This document shows positions 57,094 through 64,000 of a stretch of DNA of 64,000 bases, piece by piece. The stretch covers positions 156,572 to 220,571 of the forward strand of contig NZ_FTMX01000008.1 in assembly GCF_900156045.1 (NCBI RefSeq), written 5' to 3'. The notes below the pieces were generated by a model. That model did no database searches. It was not told where the DNA came from and was given only the letters and a program-made list of their open reading frames with translations. The stretch's first letter is position 1. Each line of letters begins with the position of its first letter. Source of the stretch: Peribacillus simplex (GTDB taxonomy: Bacteria > Bacillota > Bacilli > Bacillales > DSM-1321). Position numbers and translations under genes: made by a program.

Positions 57094-57546
57094 TTAAACT
57101 GATTTTAGTTTTTCTTTTATGGATTGTAATTTTCTAAATTTCTTATCGTAGCTTTGTCTTTCTAACATCTTGTTTACTAATTCAATGGCATCTTCTTTGC
57201 GATTTGCCTGTAAATAAGCTTCAACTATCTCATCAAACCCTTTAGAAAACGGGAACTTTTCTTCTTTTGCTAGTTCAAATGATATTTCAAAGTAGTCAGT
57301 TGCTTTTTTATATTGTTCTAACCTTAAATACATTCTGGCATTAGCTAAATTTAATTCAGCACGTTCCAGATTAGTAAGTGTATCTAATTCTAATGCTTGT
57401 TTTCTTAGATCAAGGGCTTTTTCATATTCCTTTTTTTCTTCTAGATAAAAAGCTTTGTCATAGAAATGTCCAAACTTTGTTAAAGGTCTTTTTGATTTAT
57501 AAATTCTATATACGATATAAATTAGAAGTAATAGTAATGCTATCAA
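57094..57546 (-). CDS. membrane-anchored tetratricopeptide-repeat protein
   Basis: About 150 residues. I choose TTG 57546 nine bases after AGGGGG; the ATG at 57612 has no ribosome site. An N-terminal helix (LLLLLIYIVYRIYKS) is followed by about three TPR units (FYLEEKKEYEKALDLRKQAL, LRLEQYKKATDYFEISFEL, AYLQANRKEDAIELVNKMLE). TPRs bind partner proteins; partner unknown. Confidence 0.65.
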   Translation of the reverse strand: MIALLLLLIYIVYRIYKSKRPLTKFGHFYDKAFYLEEKKEYEKALDLRKQALELDTLTNLERAELNLANARMYLRLEQYKKATDYFEISFELAKEEKFPFSKGFDEIVEAYLQANRKEDAIELVNKMLERQSYDKKFRKLQSIKEKLKSV

Positions 57547-58003
57547 GTGTTTTGTCCCCCTAAGATGGTTGGCCGTTCTATTTGTGGTTATGACGATAAT
57601 AAATATTTCCATTATTACTTTTAACTTAAAGGTAATTTTTTTTTAGCTTTGATTTTATTGATTTTCAGAAAAATTAATTTGAGAACTCGTATTCGTTTCT
57701 TGCTACGTAAGATATAGAACCTTATTAAAACAGTGGGTTTTTCATTAAAACACCCAATTTAATTGTAACATAGTGGATAATTTGATATGCCTCATAGTTC
57801 GAATAAAGTACGCTATTTAAACTAACCTGCCCCCTTTAGTTGCATAACAAAAAGGTTGCTTCACCAACCTCCCTCATTGAAGTAAAGCACCCGTTAGTTC
57901 TATAAGAAAAGTAATTCTTATTAAAGAATCGCGCCCTTTAGCGGAACAACTCTATTACCCTTGATCCATTTTTAAATTTCAGATGTACTTTATCTTTTGG
58001 ACA
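57547..58003. other. intergenic with one repeat copy
   Basis: AT-rich promoter region of the TPR gene, then a 90-bp element (57817-57906), then a fragment ATCGCGCCCTTTAGCGGAAC resembling a second right end. No gene seen. Confidence 0.45.
57817..57906. repeat. 90-bp element, full copy
   Basis: AACTAACCTGCCCCCTTTAGTT, GGTTGCTTCACCAACC perfect copy-specific stem, TTGAAGTAAAGCACCCGTTAGTT. Confidence 0.85.
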
Positions 58004-58041
58004 TAAAAACACCCCTTTAGAGGATATTATCCAAAGGGGTA
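58004..58041 (-). terminator. terminator of the two-gene RHH unit
   Basis: ACCCCTTT (58011-58018) pairs with AAAGGGGT (58033-58040), with an inner GGATA/TATCC stem; the minus strand continues GTTTTTATG. Confidence 0.85.
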
Positions 58042-58090
58042 AAACGGTGTAACTTTATTATAAACATCGTGACTTTATTTCACAGCCATA

Positions 58091-58597
58091 TCATTTTCCC
58101 TTTAATTCAGCTAAATAGTGCCTTACGGCACTTTCAACTAGTTCATAAACCGTCCTATCATGAATGATTGCTTGTATTTTTAGTTCCTTCATAAGTTCAA
58201 CATCCATATCGAATGAAGAACGTTTTCTTATAATGTTGGTTCGTTCTATGGTTGGTGCTGATTGTTCGTTCGCTTGTTTGACCAGTTCTTTACCACGTTT
58301 TATGCCAACGTTAGAACGTTGGTTGGTATCGTTAATAGGTTCTTTATTTACATTAGTTGAAACGTTCTCCTTTGCTTTTCCTGCTGTTGCAAAGTCATAA
58401 ATAAGCTGCTCTTGTACCGTTTCCTCGTCACCTTCACCAACGAAATACCAGCCTTTTTCGCCTGAATTTCTATACTCATAACCAGCTTTTTTCAATGCTT
58501 TTCTTAGTAATTTTTCTGAAAGAAGAACATCAGCCTTTTTGTCAATATTCGCTGGTGTATCAGTTTTAATTAACTCCAAGATTTCCCCGATTTTCAT
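58091..58597 (-). CDS. ribbon-helix-helix-type DNA-binding protein, plasmid-like
   Basis: 168 residues. The N-terminal part (1-70) has a small domain with a strand-rich end (NSGEKGWYFVGEGDE); a Gln/Asn-rich linker follows; the C-terminal 45 residues (RKRSSFDMDVELMKELKIQA, VYELVESAVRHYLAEL) fit an RHH fold. Similar proteins are common on Bacillus plasmids and mobile elements. The start ATG overlaps the upstream stop (ATGA), so translation is coupled. Confidence 0.7.
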   Translation of the reverse strand: MKIGEILELIKTDTPANIDKKADVLLSEKLLRKALKKAGYEYRNSGEKGWYFVGEGDEETVQEQLIYDFATAGKAKENVSTNVNKEPINDTNQRSNVGIKRGKELVKQANEQSAPTIERTNIIRKRSSFDMDVELMKELKIQAIIHDRTVYELVESAVRHYLAELKGK

Positions 58598-58779
58598 TTA
58601 GTGCGCTCACGGGAAAACCAATACTTTGTTTTGATATTTCGATAAGTCCCAATGTCTTTGATCAGATCGGCAATAAGATCATAACCGCAATATGTGTGCC
58701 TCATCGTGCTAAATTCATCTAATGTGACATAATCATCACTCTTTAATTCAACGTGACACTCTCCACAACAAATCGCCAT
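58594..58779 (-). CDS. small Cys-rich protein coupled to the RHH gene
   Basis: 61 residues, ATG after GGAGGTG. CCGECH at the N-terminus and YCGYD mid-chain may bind zinc; a basic tail (NIKTKYWFSRERTK) follows. It overlaps the RHH gene by four bases, so the two form an operon. Family not recognised. Confidence 0.6.
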   Translation of the reverse strand: MAICCGECHVELKSDDYVTLDEFSTMRHTYCGYDLIADLIKDIGTYRNIKTKYWFSRERTK

Positions 58780-59008
58780 ATCAACACCTCCAAAAAGTAT
58801 ATTGATATATTCGTCGAAACTTGGTGAATATCCTTCTTTCGTACAAAAAAACAGGTCTATTGACAGTTCTTTAATGTTTGTTAGAAATAGCCGCCTGTGT
58901 AGCTTTGAAAATAAGTTTGATAAAAAAATACCTAACAGCCCTTATTCTTTTCTTGTGATTAGTATCCAGTTTTTATAATATATTTTGATTAGTTTTGGTT
59001 ATCCTTAA

Positions 59009-59030
59009 TGACGCACCCGTTAGTTGAAGA
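59009..59030. repeat. 90-bp element, right end only
   Basis: ACGCACCCGTTAGTTGAAGA. Its TTA (59020-59022) is the stop codon of the minus-strand gene at 59020-59250. Confidence 0.65.
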
Positions 59031-59250
59031 GTGGGTAATAGACTATTAAAAGAACTCCTAATAAAATAAGACCATAGATAATGATTAATCCACTTGTATC
59101 TAGTAAGACACCTAATATTACCCAAAATAAATAGAGAATCTTATTTTTTGTACTTTCATCCTTATTATTTTTGTAGGCTTCTTTAATTAGCCACCCTAAA
59201 ATACTACATCCAACAACAACCAATATTATGCCAATAGTCATTATTTTCAT
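59020..59250 (-). CDS. small two-helix membrane protein, function unknown
   Basis: 76 residues, ATG after GGAG. Two long helices (IGIILVVVGCSILGWLI; FWVILGVLLDTSGLIIIYGL) with a Lys/Asn-rich loop (YKNNKDESTKNK). Stop codon lies inside the repeat end, so the C-terminus YYPLFN may be set by the element. Family not recognised. Confidence 0.6.
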   Translation of the reverse strand: MKIMTIGIILVVVGCSILGWLIKEAYKNNKDESTKNKILYLFWVILGVLLDTSGLIIIYGLILLGVLLIVYYPLFN

Positions 59251-59288
59251 AAATTCTCCGGTTATTAAATAATTTTTTTAATATCTTA

Positions 59289-59352
59289 TTTACTATTCTG
59301 CCCCTATAGTTGCATTAGAAAAAGCTGCCTTAAAGACAGCTCCTAAAGCACC
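59289..59352. repeat. 90-bp element, short copy with compensated stem
   Basis: ACTATTCTGCCCCTATAGT (both arms altered, pairing kept), AGCTGCCTTAAAGACAGCT, AAAGCACC. Confidence 0.78.
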
Positions 59353-59391
59353 TAAAATTAATCATTTGGATTTATTATGGCTAAACCTGCT

Positions 59392-59694
59392 TTATGGTCC
59401 CGAAAGCCCATAGGCCAAAGCTAGGGCAAAAGTAAGAAAAGATAAAGCAATAAAAAATAGGCCATTTGACAAAACGCTGATTACTCTTATACCAAATTGC
59501 TTTGCCTTGGTTCCCAAAATCAAAGCCACTAAAAATCCAATATCAATTAAAAAAAATAAAAAAATGGATATCCTTAAATCTAAATTCGGTACCGATCTGC
59601 CGATAAAAAAAACCAGTAATGCAGCTATAACTAAAACAACAGTCAATATCAAAGGTATTGCTTCTTGTTTGTTCGATTTTCTTGTATTTTCCAA
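59392..59694 (-). CDS. small three-helix membrane protein, function unknown
   Basis: About 100 residues. I choose TTG 59694 behind GGGGGGTGAGG; the longer frame to 59784 has no ribosome site. Helices: IPLILTVVLVIAALLVFFIG, ISIFLFFLIDIGFLVALIL and a third near the C-terminus (LFFIALSFLTFALALAYGL). Family not recognised. Confidence 0.6.
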   Translation of the reverse strand: MENTRKSNKQEAIPLILTVVLVIAALLVFFIGRSVPNLDLRISIFLFFLIDIGFLVALILGTKAKQFGIRVISVLSNGLFFIALSFLTFALALAYGLSGP

Positions 59695-59996
59695 AACCTC
59701 ACCCCCCTCACAATACCAAAATTTACCTAAATGGAAAAGGGAATAATCTCTGTAAAATTTTTTAAAGATTAAACATAGAAACACTCTAAAAAAGCAATCC
59801 GGCTGAGAAGAGTACTGTTATCAAATTTTGAACTATTGTATTTTTAAAATAAAGTTTAATCAAAATATCCACGAAAATCAGTTCTTAATTTATAGGGAAT
59901 ATGTCCCTAAAGAAATTAATCGAATAAGCTAACATTCTCCTTGTAAACAATATTACTGTATCGCTAAAACTAAAACTACAACTTAGGAGGTTAACA
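59695..59996. other. intergenic, no gene seen
   Basis: Promoter region of two divergent small genes, AT-rich, without repeats or clear RNA motifs. Confidence 0.4.
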
Positions 59997-60146
59997 ATGA
60001 CGCAAGCACCCAAAAAAACAAAGACATATCAGAATTCACAATCTATATCGGGTATTTTTAGAGGAGTAACGTCCGCGACACTAACAGGGAAGACAGCGCC
60101 TCTACGCCCCGATCCCCATATATTGCATGATGATGACAAAGATTAG
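59997..60146 (+). CDS. small plus-strand protein, function unknown
   Basis: 49 residues with a near-ideal TTAGGAGGTTAACA before ATG 59997; stop TAG at 60144-60146. Hydrophilic, with MTQAPKKTKTYQNSQS, then GIFRGVTSATLTGKTAPLRP and an acidic HDDDKD end. The perfect ribosome site is strong support. Opposite in direction to the surrounding small genes. Family not recognised. Confidence 0.6.
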   Translation: MTQAPKKTKTYQNSQSISGIFRGVTSATLTGKTAPLRPDPHILHDDDKD

Positions 60147-60280
60147 ATTTAGCACGGCTAGATGGTCATAAAATTACTCTTTGGGAAGATGGCACATATG
60201 AAAGTAGTTTTAAAGTAACTTCTCTAGGAGACTACACTACTCTTATAGAACTATCCTGCCCCGTTAGTTGCATATGGGTA
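60147..60280 (+). pseudogene. coding fragment running into a repeat
   Basis: After the stop of the 49-residue gene a plus-strand frame reads LARLDGHKITLWEDGTYESS, then FKVTSLGDYTTLIEL, and runs straight into the left hairpin of the repeat at 60247. It has protein-like composition but no start. It is likely the remnant of a gene cut at the element. Confidence 0.35.
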
Positions 60281-60386
60281 CTTTCTTCTCTAATTTGAAT
60301 GTATGATTTGTATAAAAATCTTACATTCAAAAGGCCACCAATTTGGTGGCCTTCTAAATAACTAACACACTCGTTAGTTAATAATG
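60247..60386. repeat. 90-bp element, long copy
   Basis: AACTATCCTGCCCCGTTAGTT, a 50-base insertion, GGCCACCAATTTGGTGGCC perfect stem, and the right hairpin AACTAACACACTCGTTAGTT, the clearest example that the right end is itself an inverted repeat. Confidence 0.82.
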
Positions 60387-60404
60387 TGTTTATATTTTAA
60401 TTGG

Positions 60405-60498
60405 CTTCAAATGGTATCTTTCTAATGTCGGAAACATCCGTGTGTTCGTAGTTAATCACATCGAAACCATTCGGTGCAGCCTAGGTCCTTCATAAGGA
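60405..60498 (-). pseudogene. possible C-terminal coding remnant
   Basis: The minus strand reads PNGFDVINYEHTDVSDIRKI, PFEAN and stop, preceded in another frame by HNPYEGP. It looks like the end of a protein with one frameshift. Too short to identify. Confidence 0.25.
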
Positions 60499-60615
60499 TT
60501 ATGTTTTATTTGTTTTTCTTTTTTCAATTTCTTTTTTCACCAAAGGAATTACCTTTTCTTTTACTGCCTTTTGAACTTTTGGATCATTTATTAATTTTTT
60601 AAATTTGTCTTTCAA
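60499..60615 (-). CDS. very small Lys-rich protein, function unknown
   Basis: 38 codons from TTG 60615, eight bases after CGGAGG, to TAA at 60501-60499. The product is strongly basic and helical (MKDKFKKLINDPKVQKAVKE, KVIPLVKKEIEKRK). The strong ribosome site supports expression. Amphipathic helices of this type occur in small membrane-active or regulatory peptides; no function is claimed. Confidence 0.5.
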   Translation of the reverse strand: MKDKFKKLINDPKVQKAVKEKVIPLVKKEIEKRKTNKT

Positions 60616-61012
60616 TATTCATACCTCCGATTTATTAAATTTGGGATTTAACTAATATGGAGTTATGTCCTAAAAGGAATAAGATTCTGCTGTCATATGA
60701 CAATTATACCCTAAAGAATACATTGTGTCTTACAGGAGCCAGACAACCATATGTGAAAGAAACAGATTAATTGGTATACTTTAATTTTATTATTTCGGAT
60801 ATATAACCTTTAATTCATCATGATAAAAATTAAAATAGATAAATTACTAATATCGTAACCTATTACAATGCAAATAAATCCTGGAACGATTTCATGCTGA
60901 ATCTAAATAAAAGGTAATTATAGTAAAAAAACTCACTTAAAGATAGCTTTTATTTTCAGCTTACACACTTGTTAGTTGTAGAAGGATTTTATAGCCATGG
61001 ACTTACGCTCCA
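60616..61012. other. intergenic with a degenerate repeat
   Basis: AT-rich. At 60927-60979 a worn copy of the 90-bp element is seen (AAACTCACTTAAAGATAGCT, AGCTTACACACTTGTTAGTT). No gene. Confidence 0.45.
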
Positions 61013-61225
61013 CTAAAAACTTATAGGGGCTTCTTCACGAGTACAGGTCAGGTATTTTCGGGATACAGCATTAAAATATCCTACATCAATAATTGCTTTT
61101 TCTCCTTTATCAGGGCATTGAATATGCGTCAGCTGAAGTGCTTCATTGATGATGACCAAGTCTATTGCGTCCAATTCCTTTTTGCAGCACGAACATTTTA
61201 CAGCAAGTAAGTTTTCTTTTTCCAT
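61013..61225 (-). CDS. small Cys-containing protein, function unknown
   Basis: 70 residues, ATG after AAGGGGGG. CSCCKKELDAIDLVIINEAL at the N-terminus and later Cys residues (HIQCPDKGE, LTCTREEA) could bind zinc. The CxxC-type start and size recall the protein at 58594, but the similarity is weak. Family not recognised. Confidence 0.55.
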   Translation of the reverse strand: MEKENLLAVKCSCCKKELDAIDLVIINEALQLTHIQCPDKGEKAIIDVGYFNAVSRKYLTCTREEAPISF

Positions 61226-61344
61226 TAAAGATGCCCCCTTTTGATAAAAAAGGTATTCTGTATTTCTAGTCGCTAATCCTACCAGTTCACATAACTGTCA
61301 AAAACTTCTTTTTCCATAAGTATTCAGCTGGATCTTCATAGCTT

Positions 61345-61434
61345 GTTCAACTAACCTGCCCCTTTAGCTCCATAAGAAAAAGAGCTGCAAAAGCAACTCC
61401 CTTATTGAAGTAAAGCACTTGTTATATGAATAAG
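61345..61434. repeat. 90-bp element, full copy
   Basis: AACTAACCTGCCCCTTTAGCT, GAGCTGC...GCAACTC, TTATTGAAGTAAAGCACTTGTTA. Confidence 0.82.
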
Positions 61435-61576
61435 TAGTTACCTTTTATTTCTTTCTCAGCTGTCTCGGCGATTAAATGTTTGAATCGTAATCTATTTCTA
61501 AGGTTTTTCCTTGATTGGAAGATAACTAAACTGACTTATTACATTATTTATGCAACACTAGTGTGTGAAAATGTAT

Positions 61577-62980
61577 TTATAAATTCCTTTCTATACCACT
61601 AATAACATTTTTTTCACTCACTTCAGTTTCAACTTTTGGCTTAAATATGAGATAAGATGCTATGATTATGGCTGTAATTAATCCTGTCAAAAGAAGCTGA
61701 GATCTCATAGACTCGATAAAAGCCATTGATATTAGAATGAACAAAATTCCGGTAATAGTAAGATACGTTAAGTAAGGATACAGCCACATTTTAAGTTTAA
61801 GAGCTTCGGGATTCTCTCGCTCCATTTTTCGGCGCATCCGCAATTGAGAGACTGCAATAACTAAATACACAAGTAGTGCAATGGCTCCGGAAGAGTTTAC
61901 TAGAAATAAAAAGACAGTGTCTGGTGAAAAATAATTCATTACTACAGCTATATAAGAGAAGAAAGTTCCAGCTAGAATAGCATTCCGCGGTACTCCTTTT
62001 TTAGTTAATTTCATAAACCTTTTCGGAGCTTCTCCTCTTTGAGCTAATGAGTATAGCATTCTAGAAGTAGTGTAAAGGCCAGAGTTAAGGCAGGATAAAA
62101 CAGCAGTTAAAACGATAAAGTTCATAATTTGTGCTGCTGCAGGGACTCCGATATGATCTAAAACAGCAACAAACGGACTGGTTAAAATGCTAGCAGAATT
62201 CCATGGTAGGAGAGTAACAACTACTGTTATTGAACCAACATAAAAGACAAGAATTCTCCAAACTACAGAATTTGTTGCCTTCGTGACAGATTCTCTCGGG
62301 TTTGAAGACTCTCCTGCAGCTATAGCTACAATTTCCGTACCCATAAAGGAAAATATGACAATTACTATACCTAATAGAACAGATCCAAAGCCATTCGGCA
62401 TAAATCCGCCATTTCCTGTAAGATTGGCTAGTCCCACTGACCCAGTACCTGGTGCAAGTCCGAAAATAAAGGAAAAACCAACTAGAAGGAATAAAATAAT
62501 ACTGACAACTTTGATTAAGGAAAACCAGTACTCAAATTCACCAAATGATTTAACTGAAAAAACATTTGTCAATGTTAATAATACAGTGAGAATTAGGCTA
62601 GTCAGCCAAAGAGGAATATCGCTAAACCAATATTGCATGATTGCAGCGCCTGCTATTGCTTCAATGGCAATAACGACTACCCAGAAAAACCAATAAAGCC
62701 AGCCAATCGTAAACCCTGCCCATGTTCCAATGGCATCAGAGGCATACTGAGAAAAGGATCCACTAGTTGGATTAACAGTAGCCATTTCTCCCAGCATTCT
62801 CATAACAAAAATGACAATTAAACCGGCAAGAGAGTAGGAAATAATCGCCCCCGGCCCAGTAGCATTAATAACAGCGCCACTTCCAATAAACAACCCTGCA
62901 CCAATTACCCCAGCAATAGCAATCATACTCATATGACGTGTCTTTAATCCCTGCTGAAGACTTTTATCCTGGTCTACCAT
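61577..62980 (-). CDS. amino acid permease (AAT/GabP-like, APC superfamily)
   Basis: A 467-residue, 12-helix symporter: HMSMIAIAGVIGAGLFIGSG in helix 1, GEMATVNPTSGSFSQYASDA, SFMGTEIVAIAAGESSNPRE, and LTKKGVPRNAILAG. It imports amino acids or GABA with H+; relatives are GabP, YtnA and AnsP, and the substrate cannot be read. ATG after AAGGGGGG. It is by far the largest gene in the repeat-rich region. Confidence 0.9.
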   Translation of the reverse strand: MVDQDKSLQQGLKTRHMSMIAIAGVIGAGLFIGSGAVINATGPGAIISYSLAGLIVIFVMRMLGEMATVNPTSGSFSQYASDAIGTWAGFTIGWLYWFFWVVVIAIEAIAGAAIMQYWFSDIPLWLTSLILTVLLTLTNVFSVKSFGEFEYWFSLIKVVSIILFLLVGFSFIFGLAPGTGSVGLANLTGNGGFMPNGFGSVLLGIVIVIFSFMGTEIVAIAAGESSNPRESVTKATNSVVWRILVFYVGSITVVVTLLPWNSASILTSPFVAVLDHIGVPAAAQIMNFIVLTAVLSCLNSGLYTTSRMLYSLAQRGEAPKRFMKLTKKGVPRNAILAGTFFSYIAVVMNYFSPDTVFLFLVNSSGAIALLVYLVIAVSQLRMRRKMERENPEALKLKMWLYPYLTYLTITGILFILISMAFIESMRSQLLLTGLITAIIIASYLIFKPKVETEVSEKNVISGIERNL

Positions 62981-63292
62981 AAAATGCCCCCCTTATAGTT
63001 GTTTAATTAGTTAAACATTTTTTAAATTTGGTTTATATTAACATGAAGGCGCTTAATTTACATTGGACAAAGAATATAAAAAATTAGAAAATAATATAAC
63101 ATAATGTTTAATTATTCAGATAATTATAGCGTTCTATGCTAGGCTAACGCTGTAAATTTTGGCTAATTGTATAAAATGGGAGTATTTAAATGACTATCGC
63201 TATCTATCTCTCTGTTCGTGATTTACCTTTTATTTTAACAACAGAATTAAAACAGTAAGTTTTTTCCTCCCAATTTAACCCAGAAACACTTC
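62981..63292. other. promoter region of the permease, no confident gene
   Basis: AT-rich. A 22-codon plus-strand frame at about 63190 (MTIAIYLSVRDLPFILTTEL) has a GGGAG before it but is too short to support. Confidence 0.35.
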
Positions 63293-63323
63293 TTCAACTA
63301 TCCTGCCCCGTTAGTTCAACAAA
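63293..63323. repeat. 90-bp element, left end only
   Basis: CAACTATCCTGCCCCGTTAGTTCAAC, then diverges into the end of the acetyltransferase gene. Confidence 0.65.
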
Positions 63324-63337
63324 GAACAACTGGAAAA

Positions 63338-63874
63338 TTAAATACTTTTTAGTATCTTTGCTGGATTTCCAGCCACTATTGTATTGGCAGGAACATCTTT
63401 TGTAACAACAGAACCAGCAGCAACAATTGAATTATCTCCAATAGTGACTCCAGCCAGGATTATGCAACTTCCACCAATCCATACATCGTTTCCAATTATA
63501 ATTGGTATTCCATATCCACTCTTGTTCCTATCCTTGGGTTCGATTGAATGACCAGCCGTATATATCCCTACATTGGGACCTATCATACAGTTGTCACCAA
63601 CCCTAACTTCTGCCATATCTAAAATAGTGCAGTTATAGCCAGCATAGAAATTATCGCCAACGTGGATATTGTAGCCCAAATCGCAATGGAAATTGTGTTC
63701 AATACTAGGATCAACACCTACAGTACCAAACAAATTCTTTATAGTTTCTTCTCTTTTTGAGAAATCTTCTATAGCACTATTGTTAAATTCTTGAACAAGT
63801 TTATGAGCACGAATATTTTTTAATTTTAGTTCCTCTGTTCCTCGTTCATAATAGATTTTCTCTTTATCGTTCAT
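63338..63874 (-). CDS. sugar O-acetyltransferase (Maa/LacA family)
   Basis: A 178-residue left-handed beta-helix acetyltransferase: an N-terminal Mac domain (KEKIYYERGTEELKLKNIRA) and hexapeptide repeats, with the catalytic His in IYTAGHSIEPKDR and the CoA-site IIIGNDVWIGGSCIILAGVT, IGDNSIVAAGSVVTKDVPAN. It transfers acetyl from CoA to maltose, glucose or galactosides. About 5 residues short of B. subtilis Maa. A repeat end lies seven bases before the start. Confidence 0.92.
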   Translation of the reverse strand: MNDKEKIYYERGTEELKLKNIRAHKLVQEFNNSAIEDFSKREETIKNLFGTVGVDPSIEHNFHCDLGYNIHVGDNFYAGYNCTILDMAEVRVGDNCMIGPNVGIYTAGHSIEPKDRNKSGYGIPIIIGNDVWIGGSCIILAGVTIGDNSIVAAGSVVTKDVPANTIVAGNPAKILKSI

Positions 63875-63880
63875 ACCTTC

Positions 63881-63914
63881 TTCAATTAACCTGCCCCTTT
63901 AGTTGCATAAGAAA
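63881..63914. repeat. 90-bp element, left end only
   Basis: CAATTAACCTGCCCCTTTAGTTGCATAAGAAA, directly upstream of the acetyltransferase. After it GGCGGCG-CTCCT-CGCCGCC forms a strong hairpin (about 63920-63940). The window ends without another gene. Confidence 0.65.
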
Positions 63915-64000
63915 CTCCTATGGCGGCGCTCCTCGCCGCCACCATCTACTACGAAAATCTAAACTCAAAAATAGAGTCTAACCCATCAACCCCTTGACGA

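Noticed and set aside
51903..63914. CRISPR array as explanation of the repeated sequences
   Set aside because: Spacing is irregular, whole genes lie between copies, and copies are 60-140 bp with internal hairpins; no cas genes.

Overview
The window looks like chromosomal DNA of a low-GC, aerobic, endospore-former-type Bacillaceae, most likely near Peribacillus simplex/frigoritolerans or Priestia megaterium. This is an inference from strong GGAGG ribosome binding sites, frequent TTG/GTG starts, cre boxes, S-box and B12 riboswitches, and an anaerobic-type cobalamin operon whose gene order follows the one I recall for B. megaterium (W-H60-X-J-C-D-ET-L-F-G-A-cysG(A)-cbiY-btuR). I see no rRNA, tRNA, CRISPR array or intact transposase.

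Region 1 (1-3 kb): the edge of a two-component 4-hydroxyphenylacetate 3-monooxygenase locus (hpaB-like gene cut by the window edge; its flavin-reductase partner broken by an amber codon), a YbdM-like protein kinase overlapping tail-to-tail with a tiny Ser/Arg-rich gene, and an HU gene.

Region 2 (3.1-21 kb): the B12 block. Fifteen tightly packed minus-strand genes run from cbiW to cbiP, enough to turn uroporphyrinogen III and cobalt into adenosylcobyric acid except for the precorrin-2 oxidation step. Divergently on the plus strand lies the cobalt importer cbiMNQO. Each side has its own cobalamin riboswitch followed by an intrinsic terminator, so cobalt uptake and corrin synthesis should be shut off together by B12.

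Region 3 (21-51.8 kb): metabolic and transport genes. These are an alanine/sodium symporter, an acyl-CoA ligase/dehydrogenase pair, an alkylsulfatase flanked by two MFS carriers with cre boxes and an RNase Z-like hydrolase, a ROK regulator, a split chromate transporter, an S-box-controlled NhaC-type antiporter (MetT-like), a SRAP/YedK protein, a HutG-like ureohydrolase, a gamma-glutamyltransferase with an extra stalk domain, four LysR regulators, and a MerR regulator whose probable operator occurs at two promoters. Two decayed spots (46.8-47.4 kb quinone reductase/resolvase chimera; 49.75 kb aldo/keto reductase tail) mark past rearrangement.

Region 4 (51.9-64 kb): the most unusual part. Many short, mostly unrecognised minus-strand genes are separated by at least 17 copies (about 11 near-complete) of a roughly 90-bp element. 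It consists of an AACTAAC/GTTAGTT hairpin with a CTGCCCC loop, a terminator-like hairpin, and a second similar hairpin. Stem changes are compensated between copies, and in at least two cases the element supplies the stop codon of the neighbouring gene. The layout resembles a gene-cassette array. No copy was recognised in the first 51 kb.
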